This document shows positions 20,700 through 31,900 of a stretch of 64,000 bases of DNA, piece by piece. Position numbers and translations under genes: made by a program. Location: assembly GCF_000003815.2 (NCBI RefSeq), contig NC_049997.1, forward strand, positions 3,309,962 to 3,373,961, written 5' to 3'. The number at the start of each line of letters is the position of its first letter. Position 1 is the first letter of the stretch. Below the pieces are notes generated by a model. The model made no database searches and was not told the origin of the DNA. It saw only the letters and a list, made by a program, of their open reading frames with translations. The stretch comes from Branchiostoma floridae (Eukaryota; Chordata; Leptocardii; Amphioxiformes; Branchiostomatidae).

Positions 20700-20937
20700 G
20701 CTGTACTAGACGGCAATCGCGCTGCGCTCTCACTGCGACCTAAATAGAATATGTGTAACCTTCAATTTTACACTGGATGTATCATACAAAACGTAAAAGT
20801 GTGACTGAGGAGACAACAAAACAAACAAAGTGTATAAAGATTCGTTTCTTTTCTATACAATTCGTTTAGCGATATGTCAAATTTTAGGTCGCAGAGAGAG
20901 TGCGGCGAGAGCGCCGTCCTAGTGGAAAGGGGGCATT
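20700..20937. mobile_element. MITE family C, copy 1
   Basis: It shares gacggc...tcgcgctgcgctctcactgc, aaaagtgtgactgaggagac and tttcttttctatacaattcg with 29163-29355. The right end, gccgtcctagtggaaagggg, is the inverted form of the left end of the second copy. Confidence 0.75.
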
Positions 20938-21864
20938 ACATGTTCTACCTGTAGTCTTTACCGTGATCCTCCCAGCACTAAATTAAAATTTCAAAATGAC
21001 CAAATTGAAGTTAATTATTCAAATTTGTCAAAATTGGCCTCTTGGGCCTTTTGTCACAATTTGTCAAAATTGTCCCTCTGGTCAGTCATTAAGGTTATTT
21101 TGAACGATTAACGCATTATAGGGGGAGTGGCGAACATTACAACGAACACAGCTCATGTAACTCAAGTGGAAATTCTGGTTGCATGAACGACACTTGTTGA
21201 CAGAGCAATGGTTGAACGCGCCGCCAAAATGTTTTATCCAAACTGTAATGGGCGTAACTCATGTTAACTGGGTGAAAATTGTAATGTCCACAAACCAATG
21301 CCCAAAAGTTCAGCAATTAAGATATATTGTCCTCTGGGGAGCCGAATCAGAAAAAAATATTAAGCCCAGCCCAACTCCTGTAATAACAGATGCTGCTTTT
21401 ATGGTGGCTGGAAACAGTATTTCGCCCATGGGGATTTACATGCTTAAGGTGAAGAGATTCGACGCAACTTTTTCAAACAGGGTGTAAAAGCAATTTGCAA
21501 GACTTAATATGTTAAAGGTCAGTGTATAGCCTACAACATATCTGATGAGCTTACCTTTGCCGGCTCGTCCTCTCTCAAAACTATAATTTCAAGCCACTTT
21601 TATTTGACCTTCAGCGGAGGTCATGGAACTGCAGCCGACTCACAGGCAGTAGCGGCAAAAGTATCAAGGCGCAAATTCACGTTGATCAAACAAATATCGT
21701 AATTCAACTTATACAGTCTCAAAGCTAATGTTATGTTTTACAATTCAACACAGTTTCCACCTTTGGGCGCAGATAAATAAGTACGGCCTTTTCCAACTAC
21801 TGTGACGCACTATTTTATACCCGAACTACTATTGAGGACTGGGGTCGCCCATAGATACTGTGTT

Positions 21865-21987
21865 ATGCGACCTAAAAGACATACTAAGTCAGGTGACCAG
21901 GTAAGGTCTTCAGTAGAACAAGTTTTCTGTCGAAGACAACAGCTGATAACATCTTCAAAATCTTTGATGGGGTCATGTAAGTGCAAT
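21865..21987 (+). CDS. Putative first exon of EF-Tu copy B
   Basis: An open frame starting at the ATG at 21865 (MRPKRHTKSGDQ) runs to a good donor, AAT|GTAAGA, at 21988. Phase 0 matches the exon starting at 25968. The middle (CRRQQL) is homologous to the leader of copy A. It would give a basic leader of 41 residues, conceivably a targeting peptide. Translation could instead start at the later Met in LMGSCKCN. An earlier donor at 21977 would create a stop and is excluded. The N gap lies in the following intron, so another first exon cannot be ruled out. Confidence 0.4.
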
Positions 21988-22163
21988 GTAAGAAAACTGT
22001 AATGTCTACAAATCACGAGAGAACAAGTTTTAAGTAAACAACATTTACGATTAACAAAAAGCGTTAATATTGCCCTCTGAGGAAATGAATTACCAATTCA
22101 TGATGCCCCGCCCAAATTGGATAATTACTTAGCATTGTACCAATCCACATATAAGTCAGACGA

Positions 22164-22263
22164 NNNNNNNNNNNNNNNNNNNNNNNNNNNNNNNNNNNNN
22201 NNNNNNNNNNNNNNNNNNNNNNNNNNNNNNNNNNNNNNNNNNNNNNNNNNNNNNNNNNNNNNN
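22164..22263. other. Assembly gap (100 N)
   Basis: Exactly 100 N, a conventional scaffold gap. It lies between the putative exon 1 and exon 2 of EF-Tu copy B. The G- and A-run-rich bases right of it may be low quality. Confidence 0.99.
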
Positions 22264-22599
22264 GGGGAAAAAATCCCAAACCCTCTTTTTCCCCAGGAAA
22301 GGGGGAGGAAACCAAAGGGGTCAACCAAGTTTAGGGTAGGATTTGGCTTGTGTGATGGCCGAATGAAATCAGACCCAAAGTAAAGAGGATTGGCTTTATA
22401 ATCAAGTTTATAGGGCACAACCCGCCGTACGTGCAATTTGTCCGTACGTTTGTTTTTTTTTGGGGGGGGGGGGAGAGGCCACGTCCGCCACGTATAATGC
22501 AAGGATAGGCAAATATATCAAAGACTGCTTTGCTATTAGAAAGAGTAATGAATCTCATGTATAGCCCAACTCGATTGTAACACTATATCAAAGACTAAT

Positions 22600-22735
22600 G
22601 TGTCAGCCCTTCTTGTTACGTTAATTAGGATATCAAGTCTTATTCTCTACACCTATTTTGTACTTTGTGTAACAGTCATTGCCATACTTTGTACCATGTA
22701 CAAATGTCGAGCAATAAAGTTCTATCTATCTCTGA
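22600..22735 (+). mobile_element. LINE 3'-tail-like fragment
   Basis: It ends tttgtaccatgtacaaatgt then gcaataaagttctatctatc. A closely similar tail occurs at the end of the LINE fragment at 27720-28145 (minus strand). Confidence 0.5.
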
Positions 22736-22942
22736 AAACGTTCAGGCTGTACAGGGCAGGCGCGTCGCCCGTACTGGCACGTGTGTGTGTGTGTGGGGGG
22801 GGGGGGATCCGCATCCCGATGGCACACAAGTTTTGCATGCACACAAAGTTTTACCTGCACAGGTGAGGAAAGTTCTACGGCGTGTCTACGTGCTCCAAAA
22901 TCCGTCAGATTCCTTACGAGTTCGTACGGAGGCGGTACTTAC

Positions 22943-25105
22943 TTGCCTGGTATCCAGCCGTAATATAGCTCCCGAGTCTCTTCTCTCCAGCCGTAATATA
23001 GCTCCCGAGTCTCTTCTCTCCTCTTTGCAATTACAACAAGAGTTCGTAGACCTCAGGCCTGCATGAAATGTATTGGGTTTCTGTAGACCTATTGTGTATT
23101 TTTGCCTTTTTGTCTGTGGTACGTGGTTGGAAAAATGAGCTTTTTACCGTGTTGGTTGTGCACCATGCAAAAGTCTGACTCTGAAATTCCATTTTCTGAA
23201 TTTGTAAGTTTGGACATGGATGAACATTACTTATTTTGGATTTCTTAAGTATGTAACCAACCACAGTACTTTGAAGTTGTTGAGACGCTACCTTTTTTTG
23301 TCTCAGATGGCCCATGCACATGTAGTTACTCTGTCACATGATATACTAATATCTTCCTATTTCAATGTACTGACCTAATGCAGCTGCTAAGTCTCCTTGG
23401 TTTGTGTTCTTCCAATGATATTCATTAAAGATTTATTTCTGGGGTGTTATTCACTTGACATCGGAATGTTACTTGCATAATTTGACCAATGATACTTTTA
23501 TCTGTAGTTCCATAGACATTAGACAATATGAATAGTGGTAGCCCCCATGCAGCAGCAACAGTTAGTCCCCAGGGTGGTATGATATTTTCATTCAATCCAT
23601 CCAACCCAAACCTAAATCTCCTGTAGTATCTAAGCCAAATTTAACAGCATAATAATTTACTATGAAAAATGTCCTTGTCAATCCCATTTATAGATGGCAA
23701 GCTGCTGGCAATGGAAGCTTTGAAAAGTTCAGAAGCTGTTGTAGTCAGAGCAAACACCCAGCAAACATCCCCGCAAACCAATGAGCAGTTGCTTAGAAGG
23801 GGAATTTCATCATATATTTGCCGCGACAAAATGCAACAAACGATACTGAATTTAAAACAGAACAAAGCTAAGCCTCCACCACTTAACCCTGCCTGTACCA
23901 TAGATTAAGCAGGCCCGAAAACCAAGCGAATATGACTAGCCCAAAACAACAAATTACCTGTATACAGTATGGAAATGGCATTACCAAAGAAACAAAAAGA
24001 AACACAGGACAAATCATACACATACCTTTCTCTTATGCCCACACTCTATACAGTTCTCCTCCACATTAGAAAATTGCATCTTCTTCTGTTTAAGTTCAAG
24101 TTCAACCATGATTGCCAACAGGGTAAAGGAACTTGTACCGGAACTTAAAACTCAGTACTATACAGCTCTAGAAACACCACAAAGAGTAATAAGCAAACTC
24201 CAATTATACCTGACCAACAGATATATAATCTGGCACACTCCCGTCATCTGGCAAACTGTCAGTGCCACTAAGTAACCTGATACATTGAAGGTGGCCCAGG
24301 CCAGATGATGGTTCTGCACCCAACCATAATCTGTTTTTAAAACCAAGCAGATATTGGGAGGATGCCCCAACCACACAAAAACAGGGTCAACCTATACAGT
24401 ATCAAGTTCAAGCACTAGGAGGCCCAAAATCAAACCTGACCACCAGGACACCACAAACAACTCACGTACCAAATAGCAACACAATGGCACCTTGCGTTCC
24501 GGAGATACAGCGCACGCCCCGTGCCCGCACAAAAGGTAACCTAAAATGTCAAGTTCAAGCACCAAGGGCGTCAAAATTGAGCATTATTCAGCCACCGCCG
24601 ACACATGTGCCAAATATCATCGCGCCAGCACCAGCCGTTCAGAAGATATAACTCCGGAAACACCCGTCCCGGACACAAAATTCGACCTGCCGGGTCAAGT
24701 TCAAACGCGACAAGGCCCAAAGTCAATCCTAGGCAACAGGCAACAACCCCCCACCCATGCACCAAAAATCGTCGCAATCGCGCGTATCGTTCCGGACACA
24801 CAGCGCCAAAAGTGCCCCAAAAACACCAAAAATGCCACCTGCAATGTCAAGTTCAAATGCCAGGAGGCCCAAAATCAAACCTGAGTGTTAGGCTACCACC
24901 CCCAACCCACGTACCAAAAATCGTCATGCTCGCACCATCCGTTCACGAGATACAGCGCCCTACATCCCCGGCTACCGAAAAGTTCCCACCAGCATCAAAA
25001 CCATACCTGCATACATGCAGGTAATTACGTTTGTACAAACGTAATTGCAATTGCAAGGAGGAGAGAAGAGACTCGGGAGCTATATTACGGCTGGATACCA
25101 GGCTA
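22943..25105. mobile_element. Non-autonomous DNA transposon with 9-bp TSD (Mutator-like candidate)
   Basis: The ends ttgcctggtatccagccgta and tacggctggataccaggcta are inverted repeats that run on into tatagctcccgagtctcttc and its complement. A perfect 9-bp direct repeat, ggtacttac, flanks the element at 22934-22942 and 25106-25114. The left TIR has an internal duplication (22968-23020). No transposase is visible; the interior holds a tandem array. Confidence 0.7.
24395..25010 (+). repeat. Tandem array of about 148-bp units
   Basis: Units begin tcaagttcaagcaccaagg or variants near 24403, 24548, 24697 and 24847. Each also holds cgtaccaaa(t/a)atcgtc and gttccggagatacagcgc motifs. At least four diverged copies are inside the 22943-25105 element. 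Confidence 0.75.
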
Positions 25106-25194
25106 GGTACTTACCACTTACGGATCCCAAAAGATTGGCCACGTTTCGGCACGTAGACAACACATATTTGCACGTACGGCGGGTTGTGCCCTTA

Positions 25195-25345
25195 GCTTTA
25201 GGTAACGTGCGTAATCCAGTGATTAGCTGCCCCGACACGGCCGGAACTAGAGGCCATGAGTTCGGTCCCAGCTGTGTCTCTCTCCCGACATGTAATCTAC
25301 AAGCAGATTCTACAATGGCATAAGATAGTACCAAACTGGCCAAGG
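25195..25345 (+). mobile_element. SINE head fused to a MITE family B fragment
   Basis: tRNA-like A box gcgtaatccagtgattagc and B box gagttcggtccc match the head of the SINE at 45965. After 25281 the sequence switches to the end of MITE family B (caagcagattctacaatggc). Confidence 0.55.
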
Positions 25346-25967
25346 AGTGTAGGTCTGTGAGCAGGTTTGGGCGGGCGATTACACGGGCTTCGGGTGATTT
25401 TTCACCGTGAGCTCGGCCGGCATTCTCGGCGAGGTCTCGGCGGCGGTTTTTGAGCTTTTTATGACTTCATAATTCCCACTGCCTACTACTGATTTAAAAA
25501 CAAGATTGCATTGGTTCAACCCTAGCGCCACATTTTTGCATGAGTTGGTTGTCTACAATGCATATCAATGGAATTAACGCGAGCACACCCGGGTCCATTT
25601 TATGATGTAGTCTGTTCAGCAACAATTACCACTGCTCAGCCCGGGCTCGCCTTATGTCCCAACCTCCCGCGGAAAATTCGACACAATTTCTCTTAAATGA
25701 TGGACCAATAAGAGCAAGGCTTGAAAATCTGCTCAAGTTGATTGGTCAAATTTTCTTTGTTGCTTTGACTACGAGGGTCTTTGTCCTTCGTAGTCGTTTA
25801 TGTTAGCTAAATTTGTTATGAAACTTTTCTTAGATATGAAAATACAAAAGTAGAGGAATAGAAAAAAAATGTATCGTCACTGTGATTTGGGTGTTTAATT
25901 TGCAACATTCATTTCACTGCACTTTTCCTTAGTGTGTGTACTAATATTTTCCCTTTTGTAATTGCAG
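25346..25967. other. Intron 1 of EF-Tu copy B, right part
   Basis: It has a GC-rich block (25370-25450), then AT-rich sequence ending in a clear acceptor, ttgtaattgcag. The homologous acceptor of copy A is nearly identical. No gene seen. Confidence 0.5.
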
Positions 25968-28900
25968 GAGAAGTTTGAGCGTACCAAGCCCCGCATCCAT
26001 GTTGGAACCATCGGCCACGTGGATCATGGGAAAACCACGCTTACTGCTGCCCTGTGTACAACACGTAAGTTTTAAATCAATAATTTATTCCAGAGGGTGA
26101 AAAATCGAAGTTTCTACTAAATGCCCAGTCCATTTCACAAAATAACGCACAAATACCGGCTGTCAAATCCACCTGTGGTATATACTTAATACCACTAGTA
26201 TTACATTTAATCATTAGCCTAACGATAAGACTACTACCTATGTGAGAATAGAAGACGTAAGAGAGTTTTAAAACAATTATCGTAATTTCTGCAGACTCAT
26301 ATATACATAACAATATTATACGCAAATATTAGTATATTTACGTATCTATAACGATGATATTACGTCTATTCAATGATCTGGTTTCTATATTTAGCTAGTC
26401 TATTCTTAAATTCCTACGGTGGATTTTGTTTTAAAGGCCATCTTTAAGTTTTAGCTTGGCAATATCATCCCGATGCGTTTTTCTTCTTTATACTAGCTTT
26501 ACATAGAATACACTATCGCTGTTTAGCGTGTTTAAGATGTTAATAACACAGTATACGCTTTTTTTTGTTCATCTAGTGGCTAAAATGTATGGGGGCGCAC
26601 CGAAAGACATTGCGTCCATCGACAACGCTCCTGAAGAAAAATCACGAGGAATAAGCATCAACATTGCGCATGTAGAATACAGCACTCCGACAAGGCATTA
26701 TGATCACATCGACTGCCCCGGACACGAAGACTACGTGAAGGTAATTTTGTACTTAGAATTACAGAAACTGTATTCTATTCACCTTGACCTGTAGTGAACT
26801 TATAATAGAGCGTACAATAAAGGTACGTTTCTTTGCATTCTTTGTAATACCACTTCTATGGTAAGGTGGGTTCACACCTGCGTATATATTCATATCCGCA
26901 TGAGGCGCGCATGGGAGTATTTGACCTCCACAGGTCGTTGTAAAAATAATAGAAATTGGACAAACGTAAACAGGTAACATGTCGGACGAGTTAGCTGGGT
27001 CGCTAACATTACTTCTCGGTCAGCTAACTCATCTGGTATGTTATGTATCTATATTTGTCCAATTTGTACTATTTTTCCCCCGACCTGTGGAGCCTGGTAG
27101 AGACTAAGAGCTTCATACGCACCTCAAACGGACTTGAATATATACGCATGTGTGAACCCACCTGTAGTAAAGGTGGGTTTACACCTGCGTATATTTTCAT
27201 GCCGCATGAGTTCCGTTTTGACATTTTTCGACATTTTGGTTGATTTCTTCAATACGCGGCCGCACGCACAAGTCGCACCTCTATCGCATCTGAATCGTCT
27301 TTAGAAAGTTTCACGTACGCAGGCAAACGAAAATATACGCCCAGTTCGCCTGATAGTTTTGGACATGCACAAAACTATCATTCGTACGCAGTTTGGTGCC
27401 CAAAACGTTATGGATGCGCAATACAGTGGTCCCACGTCGGTCGATTGCGCTATGAAGACGCTACATGTTTGCGCTTCATACGCAGTAATACGCGGAAATC
27501 GCGGTATTGCGAGTACATAGCGTTCTTACAGCGCAGACACAACGCACCATGAGCGACCGTATAACGAATGCACACATAGATCACGATTTAGTACCGTGCG
27601 TTCTGCGATCGCTTTGCGCATACTACGCGTACTGATAGCGTGATCGACACACACTCCAGATTTGGAATAAATACGAAGGTGCATCTGACTCCAGACAAAA
27701 AAAATCATCTCAAGATGTATATAACTTTATTGCACAACAATTGTACGAGGTACAAAGTATGGCATCTACATAACTATAGTGCTATAACTTAACTTAAGGC
27801 TTATCTAACTAATACAGGAGTTGTAGTATGGGATAAGTTTCTTACAATCATTGGAGGCTTTTACAATCATTTGGGGAATTTCTAATGTCCAAACCTTCTT
27901 TGATATATTTTCCTATATCTGCCATGCAGGGATTGTCACATGTCATTATGTATTTGAATTTGCACTTCAGGTCCATTTGGATAAATCCTTGTGTACAAAA
28001 TGACAGCCTTCTGTATAGAGAATTGCGTATATCGGAATATTTGGGACATACAACCATAAAGTGATATTCGTCTTCTATTAGCTCTGGACAGTATGGACAA
28101 ATCCTCTGGTCGATAGGGATTTTTTGGAATCTTCCGGTTTATGATGTCAGATCCAGGCCAGGACCGACGAATTTGTACCGGGGGCATGGAGAGATGGTCA
28201 CAACTTGAAGGACACCATGAATGCAGGACACTGGTCCCAACAGAGCCTCCAGGGACGGGAAGATGTAGAGGAACCTGCTCAAGCACTGGGTCAATTTGTG
28301 TGACACACGTGCCATTTTGTGTAACAGATATTTGACTTAATTTGCTGATAATGGCACTTTTTTGTGTGTAGAACCACATGATATAAAGGTGCAATATAGA
28401 GCCATATTACAACTTGAAAGAGGGCGTAAGGTTTCATAATTGTTTAATTTACGTGTTTGATAAAGATCTTGAATACGTTTTGTGGTGTGTATGGTTGTGA
28501 TAATGTGATTTTTATAGTAGTTGAAATACTAAGATGATATGGGAAATCATTAAGGACAAAGTGAAAACAAACACAATGTTAACAGTGCACATAACTTTTT
28601 AAGGTAAATGATGGCCCACATTACTGTAAAAGCACAGTGTCACTGCTTCACTGCTTCGCAAATGAATAAAAAAAAACTCTTCACTGTTTACTTGTCAATG
28701 TTCTACTTGCACTGCCTGTAAACAAAAGCATACGTAGTACAAAGGGTTCCTCTAACAAAAATACTCCATTGGCAATGCTCGCAAACAAAAGTATATGTAA
28801 CAGAAACTGTTCCTCTGACACACCTGAAATGCGTTTGGAATGCAGTTAGCACCAGGTGCGCCAGGCATGCGGTCGGTAGACGTTGTGTGCGTCCGGAAAA

Positions 28901-31900
28901 CGCCCAACATACGTACCCCATACGAATCTATTCGCAGTACTGAAAATTTTGTTGCGCATTTCAGTTGCAATCATACGCATCTCATGCGAAATGAAAACGC
29001 TGAAGTCGTAATTCAAACGCCAGATGGGCTCGACGTACAATGTAATTTATTCCCAAAAAAATCCAAATGTTGGGCGTTCGGCCGCGTATTGACAAAATTT
29101 CATGCGGAAATCATGCGTACTTGAAAATATACGCAGGTGTAAACCCACCTTAAGACCCCCTTTCCATTAGACGGCGATCACGCTGCGCTCTCACTGCGAC
29201 TTAAATCTGATATGTGTATCCTTCGCTTTCACACTGGGTATGTTATACAAAACGTAAAAGTGTGACTGAGAAGACAACAAAACACACAAAGTATAAGATT
29301 ATTCGTTTCTTTTCTATACAATTCGTTGAGTGATGTGTCAAACTTTATGTCGTAGAGAGATCGAGCGCGGATTTAGGGGGGGCGCGCGCCCCCCCTTTGG
29401 CTGGACCCCCAAAAAATTCGGCTGGACCACCAAAAAAAAAGGAATTCCACAAATAAATCCAGAAAATCAGCGAACCTAGTTTCAGCGAAGCGGCGACAAT
29501 ACAAAGCCGCTAACCAACAATGCCAAGGCGCACTCCTCCCGCTTTTACTTCCTCATTGCGTCGGTCTTTGCGGGCATAGCCAGAATGTTCCGTAACCAGA
29601 ACGTTGGCAATACTCCCGCCCTCCTTCGGAACTCGCTTATGTTCCATCTGACTCTAATATTGTTATTATATTTGCTATTTTGGTGCCCTATTAGCCCATG
29701 TGGACTGAGCGACGCAAGATACAATCAAGGAGGTTATATTCTGAATATAACCTCTTGATACAATACATGTTGATTCATACTGTGACGGTAAATGTCAGGA
29801 GTAAAAATGTGTCAAACTTACGATATGTCTCCGCTAAGGGACTTGACGATATTTACCGGGGGGAGGGCTGATACAAAATGGGTCAGGTAAAAAAAACGGC
29901 GATCTTTTCCACTACACATGTACGATATTTACACAAAAGAAACTAAATTAATGTTCTACTTGGAAGAGACTTGGGTACATTTTAGTGATATCGTGACGAA
30001 AACCGCTTCAATACTGCTGTAATCATTCCAAAACGGGAGTTATTTCGGCCAACCAACAAACTTGCCGAAAAATTTTCGCGCCATCATATGCATGATTACG
30101 TCATATGCACGCAGCAGAGAGCCCGCCGTCACGAAAGTAAACATCGTAATGTTTCATCCCGTTGCCGTCCGTGAACCATTCCGTTTACAAAGAACCGATG
30201 CACACAGGATTGATATTGATACCAATTTTAGTCTTCGTAAACTTTGTGCGAACATGGAATTACACGACAGAGGCGGCTGCAGCAAATTTCTTATGGGGAG
30301 GGCGAACTATATTGACGTAATCCTAGGGGGTCCGGGGGTATGCTCTCCCGGGAAAATTTTGAAATCTTGACTATCTGAAACGATCTTTCCTAACTTTTGA
30401 TGGACAAATTTGCTGGCAGACTAAGCTAAGTTTAATAGCCTTTCTAGTAGGGTTTTTAGCTTATATTATTGAGGGCGACGACGCCCCCAACGTATTTTCA
30501 CAACTTCGAGCGCACGAGCCGTCGCAAGGTAGGTCTGGAGAAAAATGTTGAAATTTGAACCCTCTGAAACAGGATTTTCTGCACTTTGAGGGATAAAATT
30601 TGCTGGTAGACTATGCTAAATGTAATGACATTTCTGTCAGAGGAAAAGATTTTTGATGGCGACGAGCGCCAGAGCGTCGTGGGCGCCGGAGGCGCAAGCC
30701 GTCGCCAGGCACGTCCAGAGAAAAAATGAAATCTTGACCACCTGAAACTTCATTTCCTGCGTTTTAGGGGCACATTTTGCTTGTATTTTTAAGGCCCCTT
30801 TTTAATAGGCAATTTATTTTCAATGGCCCTCCCCCCGGCTCAAGACATGTTTCGATGGCCGTTCCCCCATGCCAAAAATATGATTGTTGAATGTGAGATT
30901 GTTAACTATAAAAATCAGTGTTCGTTCGTTTATTATATTTGTTCAGCCCTAAAAGTCAGTGTTGATTTGTTGGTTATTTTTGCACAGAAATGGCTCTAAA
31001 ATGCACCAGAGAGCCTCTTTATTTTAAAAAGTTCTCGGGGGAGGCCCCCCAAACCCCCCCCCCCCCAACGAGAGGGGGGGGGGAACCCCCCTCTCGTGCT
31101 CTCCCCCGCGCAGCTACGCTGCGCATTCGTGGCCTTCGGCCACGACCTGAGGTGCGACAGCATATGCGCCCCCCCTTTGCAAAATCCTGGATCCGCCCCT
31201 ACATGTACTGAATTTTACTGCCTTATGACGGAAAATGTTGTCTTGAGACTCGTCCTAAGCTATTGTCGGTTTTGTCAGAACGTTAAGTGGAAAAAAATAA
31301 CTTAGTACGTATGTGGCTGCACATGGCTTAAATTAACCCTTAAACTGCCAAAGATGTATCCGGCACACATATACATGTCCTGTGTGCCGCACCCGGATAT
31401 ATCAGCGTAGCAACTTTGCGCGCGCGTAGCGCACGAACCCCAGAAGTTAGGGACTTCGGCCTTGTTCGGGGGGTTCTTTTGGAGGTCAGCAGACAACCCT
31501 GGCACTGATAGCATTTTATAGTGCTGAAACTCTGGCAGTTTTTAAGATACTTTAAGCTGTCCATATACCAGCGTCAGTGAAAGACCCTTCGTGAAAATTT
31601 AATGTCACCATTGCCGTGCTACCGCCTTGAATGGTTTGCTCTCATAGTTCTTCACTTTGGATACACTATCAAAGCACAATGTACTCTTACAAAATACAAA
31701 GAATCCAACTCTATTCTCCTTGCCCAGAACATGATCACTGGCGCCGTTAAGATGAACGGAGCAATTCTGACCGTATCGGCTACTGACGGACCCATGCCGC
31801 AGACAAGGGAACACGTCCTACTGGCCAGACAGGTTAGTTGGGAAAAACTTGACAACTGTTGAAACATTTATTATGTTACCTTTACAGAAGGGAACATATT

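Larger units (their letters stand above)
19641..21864. other. Region between the divergent EF-Tu genes
   Basis: It holds a tRNA-like sequence (20188-20246), a SINE body (20370-20605) and a family C MITE (20700-20937). The stretch 20940-21500 contains a repeated caaatttgtcaaaattg and has no recognisable gene. A shared or bidirectional promoter region would be expected here. Confidence 0.5.
22417..25197. mobile_element. Outer inverted-repeat element enclosing a second element
   Basis: gggcacaacccgccgtacgt near 22417 is inverted as acgtacggcgggttgtgccc near 25174. gtctacgtgc near 22885 also pairs with gcacgtagac near 25149. The element at 22943-25105 lies inside, so this looks like a nest. Confidence 0.55.

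Noticed and set aside
26504-26530. Coding extension of exon 3 of EF-Tu copy B upstream to the ATG at 26528
   Set aside because: The frame from 26528 runs through the polypyrimidine tract and acceptor. Homology with copy A starts exactly at the acceptor.
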